Positions 24,804 through 34,525 of a stretch of 64,000 nucleotides of DNA are shown piece by piece. Source of the stretch: Kuschelorhynchus macadamiae. Taxonomy: Eukaryota > Arthropoda > Insecta > Coleoptera > Curculionidae. Within the stretch, counting starts at the first letter, position 1; every line of letters starts with the position of its first letter. The notes under the pieces are model-generated. The model was given only the letters and a program-made list of their open reading frames with translations. It ran no database searches and was not told the origin of the DNA. The stretch lies in NCBI GenBank assembly GCA_030620095.1, contig JAUTXW010004489.1, positions 582,501-646,500 on the forward strand. Direction: 5' to 3'. A program made the position numbers and the translations under genes.

Positions 24804-25614
24804 TTTTACAAAATATCCTTTTTTAATATCCAAGAGTTATGTGATTTGTCTAATCCGAACTATTTAACCAACACCTTATTTCCCTTTTTTCTTATAATTT
24901 TTTCAACAAGATAAATGTCTGAATGTTTGACTTTTTGTAATTCTTTTCCATAAAAGCCTCCTTGAACTACTGAGAAAATAGCTCTTTGTATTTGCTTATT
25001 CGAACAAAGTTACCAACATTAAATTTTTTAAAAGCTAGATCAACTGTTTTTATATGAGTAAATGATGATTTTAATATATCTTTTTCATTTAATGTATTAA
25101 CAGCATTAGGTTTTTGTACCAATTGTAGAGTGTATTGTATTATTGTACTCTCTAACGATTTCAGGCAATATATCTAACCATTTATAATTTCCTTCTTGAC
25201 TAAACGTTTTCCACGTTCTATTTTCTAATGTTCTGTTCACTCGCTCAACGATACGTGCTTTTAAATTAGAAAAAGTGCTATAGTGATTGATTTTAAACTG
25301 TTTCATTGGCTTCTGAAAGTCTTTGGAATAAAATTCTGTTCATTTATCTGTTTGTATATTTTTTGAAACACCTTGCAGGTGTTTAGTTTACCAGTTTTTG
25401 TTTTAATAGGTACTGCCCAAACGAATTTAGAAAAAGTATTGATTACCACTTAAATATATCTATATCCTTTATTAAATTTTGAATAAGGTTGCATTTCAAC
25501 TAAATCTGCTTGAAACAAATCGTTAAGTACTTTCACTATTACTCGCCTTCTTTTAAAATTTCTTCTAACGGGTTTATGTAATTCGTTAACCACTTCCTCC
25601 TTAATTTTATTCAT
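24804..25614 (-). pseudogene. Polinton rve-type integrase, broken
   Basis: From ATG 25614: 'LHKPVRRNFKRRRVIVKV', then the first catalytic Asp in 'DLFQADLVEMQPYSKF', 'NTFSKFVWAVPIKTK', the catalytic Glu region 'LKARIVERVNRTLENRTW' (25261-25206), 'WLDILPEIVREYNN', and a chromodomain-like C-terminal segment 'FNVGNFVRISKYKELF'. It inserts the element DNA. Stops occur near 25455 and 25310 and frameshifts near 25330 and 25110. The start codon overlaps the stop of the next upstream gene (ATGAATAA). Confidence 0.85.
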
Positions 25615-25989
25615 TTTTAGTCTTACACTTTAAAACTAATCCTATATATAACACTCTAGGTGATACAGAATATTTGGGAGATCTTACAACAGAAATATTA
25701 TTGCCACTAGCGAGTATATGACCTAATAGTTCGCTAGATCTAAATACATTGTTATTTATGATAAAATCTATTTCCTTACTACAGTGAACTTTTGTTACTT
25801 CCGCTTCTGGAAATGGAAACGATAAGGTAATATCATCAGCGCTAATAGTAAAATGACGTCTATTTTCACCATTCGGGAGATTTATTGTTTTTGTAGAATG
25901 TCAAAGAACCATAGGAAGTCTATAATATACAAATAATATGAGTCCTGACAGGCATTTAAAATGTGAGTTCCAAATTTATTCACCGACAT
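25607..25989 (-). pseudogene. Unknown conserved gene upstream of integrase, frameshifted
   Basis: From ATG 25989 the minus strand reads 'MSVNKFGTHILNA', then in another frame from about 25895 'INLPNGENRRHFTISADD', 'FIINNNVFRSSELLGHI' and 'YSVSPRVLYIGLVLKCKTK', ending at 25607. The second half is free of stops for about 95 residues. I do not know a function; beta-rich composition. Confidence 0.45.
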
Positions 25990-26037
25990 ATTGAATATCT
26001 ATTATACAACTGTTGCTTTTTTTCAAATGGCTTTTAT

Positions 26038-27000
26038 TTATAGAATTACTTTGACTTCTCGTAGTTCTTCACTAATTGAAACTATTTCATTATTATGTCC
26101 GGTATGTCCCGCTTCGACAGAAGCCAATAATAGACGAAGTCTGTCAACAAATTCAATAATGTTATCCCAGTATATATAGTCTGCATTTGCTTTGTTAGCC
26201 TTCAAAATCCCCATTCCCATTTTCGGCCTTTTTTGTCTATATGGAACTTTAGGTCTTCTAAACGCTTCTATTAGATTTTTTGTTGGAGTTCTGACGTTTT
26301 TTGTTCTCGTTACACCTTTTGCTTGTAAGTTTGGTCCTATAATAGTCACATATTTGACTGAGCTGTTTCCTTGAACCTGCTCATTGGGTTCATGATTTCT
26401 TCGATATGCGTTAGTTCTTGATAGAATGTCCATATACTGATCCAAATCTACTTTATTGTAACCAACGGGTTCTTTTTTAAAAAGTAATTTATATAAACCG
26501 GGAGTGCCAGTGTATGTCACACCCTCCACTTTTATATCTTTGTTAATAATTTCAACTGGTTTCATGGTTGTTCCTAGGAGAAATTTGTTTTTTTCCAGAT
26601 CATGTATTATATCATAATTGTGATCAAACATAAATTTTGTATCTCTAACTCCTTCGTCAATATATTATCTTGGAAATTCATGAAAATCCAACCATTTTGA
26701 TATCCTGGAGTATCAACTAAATGTTAAATTGTTTGTCTCGTTTGTTCCAAAACATCGGTTCTCTACAGTTTCATCATCTGATGGGGGTGTGGTTTCAGCT
26801 AGGGTGCTTATTTCTTGTAAGAATGGAAGTAGGTAGGAAAATTCCTCTAAAGTACGAGGTTCTCCTTTTAGATCAATTGGTTCCGTTTTTGCAATAGTAG
26901 AAATTATTGGGGTTAAGGCTTCCGACTTTAAAGATTTGTATTTTTGTTTTACTACTCTTCTTGATTTAACTAGCTCTCTTGCTAATCGTTTATTTTTATA
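26038..27000 (-). pseudogene. DUF8207-like protein, copy 1, start lost and frameshifted
   Basis: Begins in a basic helical region ('LARELVKSRRVVKQKYKSL'), then an acidic linker ('TTPPSDDETVENR'). After frame changes near 26640-26710, 26631-26038 is open for 197 residues: 'MFDHNYDIIHDLEKNKFLLG', 'YTGTPGLYKLLFKK', 'DRLRLLLASVEAGHTGHNNE'. This layout matches a family of unknown function common in insect Polinton-like elements (DUF8207, name from memory). The corresponding start codon in copy 2 (34523) is missing here. Confidence 0.65.
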
Positions 27001-27002
27001 AG

Positions 27003-27667
27003 TGTATGCAAACTTTTTGGAGAATTTAAAGCACAATCTTTATCGATTACAACGAAACCGTATTCTTCTTTCCAACAGTTTTCACAGAGGGCTTTAAATT
27101 TCTCAAATGTCACGTCTATCATGCAATGGTCATTATATATGTGTTTTAACCTAGTAAGATCCTGTTTAAATAAAATTTTTGCATTTTCACGTATTAACCT
27201 TGAAAAATAAAAAAGCGAATTATTGTGTGTCTACCAAATGTAAAATAATCCCTTATAATAGTTTGATTCTGACACGGAATATCATCAAATATAAAGATTT
27301 ATGATATCGTGGGGTGATATAATGTTTTCGTCATTGTCATATTCAAAATAACCAATCTCCTTGATTGGTTTTAATAATTTTCATTTTCTTAAATACTCAT
27401 ACTTGATGTATGGTGGATGAAGTGATTTTGAGTATAAATAAATATTTTCGAATCTAATTACGTTTGGATGTTCAAGTTATGTCAGAATGGAGTTTGTTTT
27501 CCCTGAGCCCGACATCCCTACACAAAGACATCTCTTCGAATTACCGCAAAAGAAATCACCATGTTTTTTAAATGATTTGTTAAAATTTTTGTCATCATGG
27601 TTTTTACTGGTAGGGAAAAAGCTTGTTTTTCAATCCACATCATCAACAGTCACTGACTTAAATAAAA
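27003..27667 (-). pseudogene. Packaging ATPase (FtsK/HerA-like), copy 1, broken
   Basis: Reading from about 27667: 'SFKKHGDFFCGNSKRCLCVG', then Walker A 'GMSGSGKTNS' (27516-27487), then a stop in 'SILT*LEHP'. Further on: 'KPIKEIGYFEYDNDENIISP' (27375-27316), 'LFKQDLTRLKHIYNDHCMID' and 'WKEEYGFVVIDKDCALN'. This is the genome-packaging ATPase of Polintons, which drives DNA into the capsid. The Walker B region is damaged by a short loss near 27290; copy 2 retains 'SVIIFDDIP'. It is transcribed away from the PLA2-like gene. Confidence 0.8.
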
Positions 27668-27727
27668 TTAAATAATAGGTATTTATAGCTAAGTCGATTT
27701 TTAATTTTTTTTACTGTTGTACTGTAA

Positions 27728-27778
27728 TTTTTCTATGTGTTTTGTTGTATAGCAAATACAACAAAACACATAGAAAAA
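27728..27778. promoter_or_regulatory. Perfect hairpin between divergent Polinton genes, copy 1
   Basis: Arms 27728-27750 and 27756-27778 are exactly complementary over 23 bp, with the 5-base loop 'agcaa'. It stands in the spacer between the minus-strand ATPase and the plus-strand PLA2-like gene. T-rich sequence with recurring 'ctgt' words follows (27786-27930). Function unknown. Confidence 0.75.
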
Positions 27779-27984
27779 AACTACAGTTTTCCTGTTAGTT
27801 TTGTGCTGGTGTTTTTTTATGTTTGTTTTTTTGCTGTTTTTCTGCTGTATTGTGTGTCTGTTTTGCTGTACTGTATATCTGTTTTTTTTTGCTGTATAGT
27901 GTGTCTGTTTTACTGTATTTGCTGTTTTGTGAAGGTATCTAGAGAAGATGCATAGTATAATTTTCTTAGTTTAAAAACTATAAA

Positions 27985-28621
27985 ATGATCATACACAACA
28001 TTCACGGGGTTAGAACCAATAAGAAAAGCAAGAAGGAAGGTTCGGGATTAGTAAATAAATTAATTTATAGTCTGCCTATTGAACTCCACATTCCTGGTTA
28101 CAATTATTGCGGTCCGGGAACACAATTAGAAAAAAGTATAAACCCTTTAGATGCTGCATGTAAATATCACAATATAACATACTCGCAATCAAACGATTTG
28201 TCGGATAGGCATTAGGCAGATAAAATTTTTGGCGGAGAAAGCTTGGCAAAGAGTAAAGGCAAAAGATTCTTCATTTGGTGAGAAAACTGCGACTTTGATG
28301 GTTACAGGTATTATGAAATGGAAAAGAAAGTTTGGTATGGGTGTAAAAATGTTTAAGGGTGGTAACCTTAGAACTAAGAAAAAGCGCATTAAAAAAACTT
28401 TGAAGAAAATCGGGCGATTTGTACCACTATTGCTTCCAATTTTAGGAGCCCTTGGTGCTTTGGGGGGTGGTGCAGCAGGAATAGCCAAAGCTGTTAATGA
28501 TGTGAAAGCATCAGGACAACTGCTTGAAAAAACTCAGCGTCATAACAAAGCTATGGAGAATGTGGCAGCCGAAAAAGGTTTATTTATAAACCATTTAAAA
28601 AGGGAAAGGGATTATTTATAA
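27985..28621 (+). pseudogene. Phospholipase A2-like protein, copy 1, frameshifted
   Basis: The ATG at 27985 follows a TATA-like 'actataaaatg'. Residues 36-50 contain 'IPGYNYCGPGTQLEK', the calcium loop of parvovirus VP1-type PLA2 domains, and 'LDAACKYHNITYS' the catalytic helix. The usual His-Asp pair reads His-Asn, so catalysis is doubtful. A frameshift near 28215 leads to 'AEKAWQRVKAKDSSFGEKTA', a basic stretch ('RTKKKRIKKTLKKIG') and a hydrophobic Gly-Ala block ('LLPILGALGALGGGAAGIA', 28432-28490). In related elements this is a particle protein thought to help cross membranes. It is followed directly by the protease. Confidence 0.75.
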
Positions 28622-29038
28622 AACTTAAATATAAAGGCGGTTCAGTAAGTAAAACGATAAAAAAAAGCTTAAATAAAATTTCCGCAAAGAGCTTTAACTA
28701 ATATTGATTTAATGAAGTATGCTAAACTTCTCTAAATTAAGAATTTTAGAGGTGTTTTTATGCGTGACAATCTTCCAAGAAAAATTAAAGATAAAGAATG
28801 CGGTATTGTCAATTTAGAAAAAAATGATGGTTCTCATTGGGTAGCTTACATAAAAATTTTTAAAAAATGTTGTATATTTTGACAGTTATGGAAACCTAAA
28901 ACCCCCTCTAGGGCTTGTTAAATATTTTTATTCAAAGGAGAAACCAAATGTTTATTACACTTACGATGTCAAGCAAAAATTTAACGGTTATAATTGTGGA
29001 CAGCTAGCTCTTAGTTTTCTATATAAGTATGTGAAATA
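28622..29038 (+). pseudogene. Adenain-like cysteine protease, copy 1, frameshifted
   Basis: Catalytic blocks are visible across frames: 'GSHWVAY' with the His (about 28832-28853), 'YFDSYGNLKPP' (28872-28905) and 'FNGYNCGQLALSFL' with the Cys (28980-29022). This is the maturation protease of Polintons, related to adenovirus protease and Ulp1-type enzymes. 'NFRGVFMRDNLPRKI' precedes the His block. Frame breaks lie near 28670, 28735 and 28868. In relatives the PLA2-like part and this domain are close or fused. Confidence 0.78.
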
Positions 29039-29072
29039 AATTATTTACAGCATTTTTTAAATTATTAGCAAA

Positions 29073-29740
29073 ATGTCTACAACGTTTACACTGTCAGGTA
29101 ATTCTTCTACTTTATCCTTTGATTTTAATCCTCCTATCTATTTGGATGATGGCAAGGAATATTATTTGGGGTTGGCCGATTTTGAGACTTTTATGAGTAT
29201 TCCTAATAAAGAAATGAGAAATAATAAAATTTATATAGGTGATAAAGAAATTGTTATTCCTGATGGAACTTATGATATTTCTGACTGAAAATATTATAAA
29301 AAAAGAAATGCTTCTTGTTTTTAAACTAACTCCACCATATTTTAATCTATGACCGAATCTTAATACATTAGAATGTAATATTGAATGTGGTCATGAAATC
29401 GATTTCACCAAAGATGATTCAATAGGATTAAGCAAATGTATGGGATGAATCCGATGAAGTTGTTTATAAGGTTAACTCCATTTGTGTAGATTGTAACATT
29501 TGTGTTGGATCTCTTAACAATAGCAAACCAGTTCACATAATTCATCAATTTTTTTCTACCGTATCACCTGGGTATAAAATAGTAGAATCTCCATTGCCTA
29601 TATTATACTTTCCAGTCAGCGTTCAAACAATCAACAACATTACAGTAAGAATTGTAAATCAGAACGGCAACCTTATAAATTTCAAAAACGAAACTATACC
29701 TGTCAGATTGCATTTGAAAACTAACAGTAATGGTTACTAG
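29073..29740 (+). pseudogene. Minor capsid (penton-type) protein, copy 1, broken
   Basis: ATG 29073 opens 'MSTTFTLSGNSSTLSFDFNP' and 71 residues, then stops at 29286-29288. Further pieces in shifting frames show 'IECGHEIDFTKDDSIG', 'VDCNI'-like sequence, 'KPVHIIHQFFSTVSPGYKI' and 'NLINFKNETIPVRLHLK'. This beta-rich protein starting MST-FTL recurs in insect Polintons and is most likely the vertex (single jelly-roll) capsid protein; that role is inferred from family context. Confidence 0.68.
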
Positions 29741-29896
29741 ATATAACAGACCATTCAAAACTCAACTATTGCAGTTAGACAAACTTATAAAAAAGGGCAG
29801 CGTAACCACAAAGTTAGTAGTTTCAAGAATATCAAACAAATAACAACAGAAAACCGTCAATTTCTTCAGTCGTTAGGTTTTAAGGTTTTTAATTAA
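29730..29896 (+). pseudogene. Small conserved basic protein ahead of the major capsid gene, copy 1
   Basis: ATG at 29730 reads 'MVTRYNRPF'; after a small frame shift near 29760 it continues 'STIAVRQTYKKGQRNHKVSS' and ends 'FLQSLGFKVFN' with its stop overlapping the next ATG (taATG). About 55 residues, very basic. The tight overlap suggests that the pair is co-expressed. Function unknown. Confidence 0.5.
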
Positions 29897-30070
29897 TGGA
29901 TATCTTAAACACGAATGAAAAACTTTACGTTGACATTTCCATCATATCTTCCGATTTGCATTCCTATCAGCCATTCATATCTTCAAAATTTAAGTATAAT
30001 AATGAAATACGTATTCCAATCCAAGAACTAGACACATACACATTACCGTTAGAAAGTCTTCTATACATAG
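29896..30070 (+). pseudogene. Major capsid protein, N-terminal part, copy 1
   Basis: Starts 'MDILNTNEKLYVDISIISS' and runs to 'YTLPLESLLYI', the N-terminus of the double jelly-roll major capsid protein of insect Polintons ('NEIRIPIQELDTYTLP' is the most characteristic piece). The gene is cut exactly after the codons for LYI, within the 12-bp repeat 'ttctatacatag', by the Penelope-like/hAT insertion. The rest lies at 43091-43396. The ORF continues eight residues into the insertion before a stop. Confidence 0.75.
30059..30070. repeat. 12-bp direct repeat, left end of composite insertion
   Basis: 'ttctatacatag' here and at 43091-43102 brackets the composite insertion. It belongs to the capsid coding sequence at both ends, as expected for a target-site duplication. 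It is also present at 37647-37658 in the duplicated copy. Confidence 0.75.
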
Positions 30071-30167
30071 TGCAAGAAAGCGCCCATATTCCCTAAGAGA
30101 CCTGGTTTCAAATGACTAAATTATAAAGAAGACACCAAGTCTCGGTCTCAGTCAAGAAAATATAATG

Positions 30168-30210
30168 CGGTTACACGTGTTTCGCCTTTTCAGACATCAT
30201 CAGACGTACA
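30168..30210 (-). ncRNA. Hammerhead ribozyme core, Penelope-like copy 1
   Basis: On the minus strand: CTGATGA (30203-30197), helix II GTCT/AGGC closed by GAAA, then GAAAC (30183-30179), a 2-3-bp helix III, and cleavage triplet GTA ending at 30172. All core positions of a hammerhead are present. Helix III is very short, as in the minimal hammerheads described in Penelope-like elements, which work best as dimers. Helix I pairing is weak (third pair mismatched). Confidence 0.72.
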
Positions 30211-30430
30211 ATTAATATAACAATCAAGAACTATCACTATAAATATACAAAATTCAAACAAAACTTCGACATTAAGTAAAATCGCAAGAACAAAACAAAC
30301 AACTATAACGTCACATGTTAAAATACACACTGAGATGAGATTAAGAAACTAAGGTGCTGACACGCGCAGATAAAAGTTGAATCAAATAAAAGACAAAAAA
30401 TATAAATAAAAAATATAAAAAAAGGTTATC

Positions 30431-30503
30431 GATATACCCAGGAATCGAACCCGAGCCTCCGGCATAAAAAGCCGAGATACTGACCACCACTCTACCACCA
30501 GGT
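30431..30503 (-). other. tRNA-like module in the Penelope-like element, copy 1
   Basis: Minus strand carries an A-box-like 'tggtagagtgg', an anticodon-like hairpin with loop 'tttttat' (Lys UUU position), and a B-box 'ggttcgattcc' with a T-arm-like stem. No matching acceptor stem, so it is not a functional tRNA gene. It lies between the ORF end and the ribozyme in all three copies. Confidence 0.65.
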
Positions 30504-31434
30504 TTAATAAAAGGTCTATACATTATCTTCCTGCCGATTATTGTTAATACCAAGATTGTTAAAAATTAGTTGAAGTTCGAAGTTGAAGACATCGTTAACA
30601 CAACGTAAAACTGGGCTTCTCTTAGCCCTTGTAATTTCCATCTTCTCTAACAAATCCAGTTTTTTACTCTTTGGGCACTCGTGTAGTATCTTAACATGGT
30701 TTGGTATAAAAAAATGGTGTCCAGTTGTTAGCAAGTAATTAACAAAAGTCGACTTTGTCTCGGTGATATCAGTGTTATTATATTTATCGAAAAGGCTAAG
30801 ATTTTCCCGGACCCTAGTGAAAATCCTTCTCCCTAATTGTCCGACATACACAGCAGAACAATCTCCACAGCCCAACGAGTAAACCCCTGATTTTGAGAGA
30901 TTTTCGGTCTTATCTTTGGTCATTACTAAATGTCTCTTAAGTAAGTTCACTGTCTTAAAAGCAATTGAGACATCTAAGTGTTTGAATAACTTAGTCACCT
31001 GCATTGAAATATTACCAAAAAATGTTAAACCTTTGAAGCATTTTTTAAGTGTTGGTTTAGAGTGAAAAATATTAATGGAAAGTTTGTATTTATTGAAAAA
31101 CTTAAAATAAAGTCTATGGATAGAGTGAATAGGAAAACCGTTGTTAAAAGCAATTTGTTTTATAATCTCCAATTCCTTATTGAAAGCTTCCCTGGACAGA
31201 GGTATTTTGAAAACCCGGTAGAAAAATGAATTGAAGGCTGCAAACCTGTGTGAGGGAGGAGAAATGGATCTAAATTGAATAACGTTATCTGTAGACGATG
31301 GTTTTCTGTATGTTTCAAATTCTATTTTGGTATTGTTCCTGATTAACATTAAATCTAAGAAAGGTAATCTACCCTCATTCTCCATCTCTAGAGTAAAATC
31401 TATTTTGTTATGAAGGGAGTTAACAAAATTTAAA

Positions 31435-33974
31435 AACTTACCTATTTGTAATGCAATTCGATTCTTCGATCATTTTTTACAAATTCGTCAATGACGTTAT
31501 CATAAAAACGTCGATTCTCCGACATATTTTGGAGAAGTTTATTTTCAGTGGACAACAGCGATGTATGCGAAAGTCTCTCCTGCCCCGTCGAATTTCTCAC
31601 AAAATTTTTTATACGTTTAAGTGTTGAAAAATAGCGTTCTACTGATGAACTTGTGGCAGGTATTGTCAATACTAATTCACACAATTTCGACACTTCGGTG
31701 TAGGCATCTTCCAGCTCCCTATCTTTTAAAAATTGCATTAGTTCCTTAGCGTTATTTTTTGCGCTAATGTCATCAGTTTCGTAAATCACTTTTAGTTCAG
31801 ATCGCAGTAACACTCGGTCGAAGAACTGGCCATAATGAAGAAGAAGAGATTTAAACGCATCTTCTAGAAAAGTTTTTCCTTTAAATGCATTAAAATTGCA
31901 GAGCTCGAGGAATTTAAAATCATTTAAACCGTTAAATCTAGAGTTTATTTGTTGCTGAATTTGATCGATTATTTCATAAAAGAGGCGTCTGTATGATGTT
32001 AGAACATCTCCCACCTTGTCTGTTCGAAGACGCTTGGCTTGTGGCTCTACAATTAACGTCATCGTTTTCTCCCAAAATAGCTCAAAGTCATCTCTTTTTT
32101 AGCTTAACATGGACATAAAATCATCCACTTTTTTTAGGCAAAAAGCAATATCATTTGTTTTAGTTTGTAATATATTAAAAACATTGTCCGAGAATAGAAA
32201 TATTTCTGAAAATATGTTCAACAAATAATTAAAATTAAAATCTCGTTTCAAACAGTCCAAAAACCCCCTCGAACTATTTATTGCTTCTGAGTCCCACGTT
32301 TCATTATTTTCTATTATATTCGCAAATAGTTCAATCAGTGATTCACGATTTTCAGATACTGTTAACACAAGTCTTCCATTATAGTTCCACCTAGTAGGAG
32401 CTACTTTGGGCAATCGTTTATGGACAGTGGAGTCCAAAGCTTGTGTACGTTTTGTTGACTTGGAAAAAAAGCAGCCATGCCACTTAAAGTAACGAAAAAT
32501 ACTTTACACTCCTTAATGTGATTGATGGACTGGGAAAAACTAAATTTAATTTATGAGCAAAACAATGGACAAATACAGCACTTGGGAAAGTTTCTCGAAC
32601 TTTAGCTTGCAGAACCCCTAATTATCCTGCCATCACTGCAGCTCCATCATAGCTTTGAGCAACTAATTTTTTCTCTCTATTAATTTCTTTAGTAACGTTA
32701 TAAACTACGGTATACAATGCATCTGCTGGACGATTTTCGGACACATTCTTAAAACCTAAAAATCGCTCTTGAATACCTCCGTCTGTTTTAACGTAGCGTA
32801 TTACTATAGATAATTGGCTAAAATTAGTGATATCAGTTGTTTCGTCCAGAACAATAGCAATGAACCGCGCCTCGCCAAACTCCCGCTTAATTCTTTTTAG
32901 AATAATGGTTGCAACAGCAGAAATTAAATCATTCGATTCGACGTTCCGCAAAAAACGCTAGACTGCTCTAAATATTTTTTTAAGCAATCATCATATTTAG
33001 CCATTAAACTAAGTAAATCTTGAAATTTCGTTCAATTCGTGCTGTCCGAGAAAACAAACAACATCGATAGGTCTTCTTAATATTTGCCTATTTTTATCGA
33101 CTAGTTCATTGTGTTGGCGGTGACTAATTTCCAACTGTTCATTAAGGGCGTGTTCAATTCTGGTTTTGCCGAAGACGGCCAGTAAATGCGCTTTGGACAG
33201 AATGTGCCTTTTTAAAGCTTTATGGAAATTGTTTAAATCGGAAAAACCAGTTTTATTCCAGAGACTTTTTTCATTTTCAAAAAGTAAACATGGCCAACAA
33301 AATAATTTACTTATATTTTCACACCCTGTTAGCCATTTAAATTGTTCGTATTGTTTTTCCGGGTAAAAATGTCTAACACAGTTTTTCATTTTTTTGGTTA
33401 AATTTTTTATAGGCGGTTTTGCCTTTCCTTTGGAAAATATTTGATCAGCGAAGTTTAATGTTGAAAATCCCTTTATTATTAAGACACACACTACACATTC
33501 ACACACACTCTTCTTACTAAATTCCCCAACATTTTCAACGTTATTACCGACAGCCGAAGTTGACGGTATTTGCATATCCACGTCCGTATTATTGTCTTCC
33601 ATATCGCACCACGACGCACGTACTCCAACGATAGCTTCCGCCACCACTTAAAGCACGTGACTGAAATGCAAAAATTGCAAGCAGCCGGTGGAAAGTTCAA
33701 TAACCTCTGGCTCGATTCACAGGAAATCAAGCATACAGGACTTGGCTGCAGAGAATCTAGCGGCCCGCATAGGTTCTATTCGATATTCTATTGTGGCTGG
33801 GTCAGAGTCAAGGCCGCATTTATTATGGGCTTGATAATTAAGATAATATTTTAGCATTTTTAATATAAACTAAATTAATGGTTTCCTATTTCAAAAATTA
33901 CATTTTAGAAGATGTTTTGTAATTTTTATTGGGGAAGCACTGCTTCCCTTGCTTCCATGGACTGCACGCCCCTG
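31435..33974 (-). mobile_element. hAT transposon (TTF/ZMYM1-like), copy 1
   Basis: The minus-strand transposase reads across several frames: a TTF-type zinc finger region ('HFYPEKQYEQFKWLTGCEN', 'LFCWPCLLFENE', 33400-33280), 'IVLDETTDITNFSQLSIVIR' with the first catalytic Asp (32869-32810), 'SYDGAAVMAG' with the second (32651-32622), 'APTRWNYNGRL' (32400), and the hAT dimerisation block 'IPATSSSVERYFSTLKRIK' (31664-31608). The outer end at 33974 reads CAGGGGCGTG inward, a typical hAT terminus. The other terminus is missing, so the copy is truncated at 31435. It sits inside the Penelope-like copy. Confidence 0.85.
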
Positions 33975-34227
33975 TCATCTACGTACCTCTTGTAAGCTTA
34001 TAAATGGTTAGCAAAGCGGCTTTTCATGATCTTTGTCTCCAACTCACTCATAAAAATCTCACTAAGAAAATGGGAAAGGCAGGAACCCATCGCTAGACCC
34101 GTTAACTGTGTCAAAGTCAACAAAAGACACCACGGGTCTGACTGTCAACGGGTCTAGCGATGGGTTCCTTTTCTTAGTGAAATTTTTATGAGTGAGTTGG
34201 AGACAAAGATCATGAAAAGCCGTTTTG
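33975..34227. repeat. Head-to-head Penelope-like junction (palindrome), copy 1
   Basis: The minus-strand Penelope-like RT sequence (around the YVDD codons, 33975-33990, on to about 34105) meets a plus-strand copy of the same RT region (about 34132-34227). The arms pair over roughly 95 bp, centred near 34117, with a spacer of about 30 bases. The plus arm ends at the tandem duplication joint. Confidence 0.8.
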
Positions 34228-34229
34228 AT

Positions 34230-34523
34230 ATCCTGGAGTATCAACTAAATGTTAAATTGTTTGTCTCGTTTGTTCCAAAACATCGGTTCTCTACAGTTTC
34301 ATCATCTGATGGGGGTGTGGTTTCAGCTAGGGTGCTTATTTCTTGTAAGTGGAAGTAGTGTAAAATTCCTCTAAAGTACGAGGTTCTCCTTTTAGATCAA
34401 TTGGTTCCGTTTTTGCAATAGTAGAAATTATTGGGTCGTTAAGGCTTCCGACTTTAAAGATTTGTATTTTTGTTTTACTACTCTTCTTGATTTAACTAGC
34501 TCTCTTGCTAATCGTTTATCCAT
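34230..34523 (-). pseudogene. DUF8207-like protein, copy 2, N-terminal part only
   Basis: Starts at ATG 34523 ('MDKRLARELVKSRRVV'), two bases after the ATPase stop (34526-34528), which shows the two are separate, tightly packed genes. A frameshift lies near 34350-34440. The C-terminal 200 residues are absent because the duplication border cuts the gene. Confidence 0.6.
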
Positions 34524-34525
34524 GT

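Larger units (their letters stand above)
30071..31434 (-). mobile_element. Penelope-like element, minus-strand copy 1 (5'-truncated)
   Basis: The minus-strand protein (31385-30516, open further upstream) has the end of the RT domain ('LPFLDLMLIRNNTKIEFETY') and a GIY-YIG endonuclease ('SGVYSLGCGDCSAVYVGQLG', 'IFTRVREN', 'TGHHFFIPNHVKIL'). RT plus GIY-YIG is diagnostic of Penelope-like elements with endonuclease. After the ORF come a tRNA-like module and a hammerhead ribozyme core. At the RT end the copy is broken by the hAT insertion. Confidence 0.87.
26700..34227. repeat. Tandem duplication, unit 1
   Basis: Repeated as 34228-41806. The joint shares 'ttttg' between the left border (26695-26699), the joint (34223-34227) and the right border (41802-41806), a microhomology signature. 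From 27430 to about 33000 the units are almost identical at an offset of 7588; near the unit ends they differ by many small indels. Confidence 0.9.

Noticed and set aside
27737..27955. Cys/Phe/Val-rich ORF that looks like a membrane protein (repeated at 35325)
   Set aside because: Arises from T-rich 'ctgt' repeats beside the hairpin; no conserved start or context.
28189..28488. 99-residue minus-strand ORF (repeated at 35777-36076)
   Set aside because: Antisense shadow of the PLA2-like gene's Gly-Ala block.
30341..30553. 70-residue minus-strand ORF (repeated at 37929-38141)
   Set aside because: It is a reading of the tRNA-like module and A/T-rich flank of the Penelope-like element.
33166..33854. 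Plus-strand ORFs over the hAT
   Set aside because: Shadows of the minus-strand transposase and its leader.
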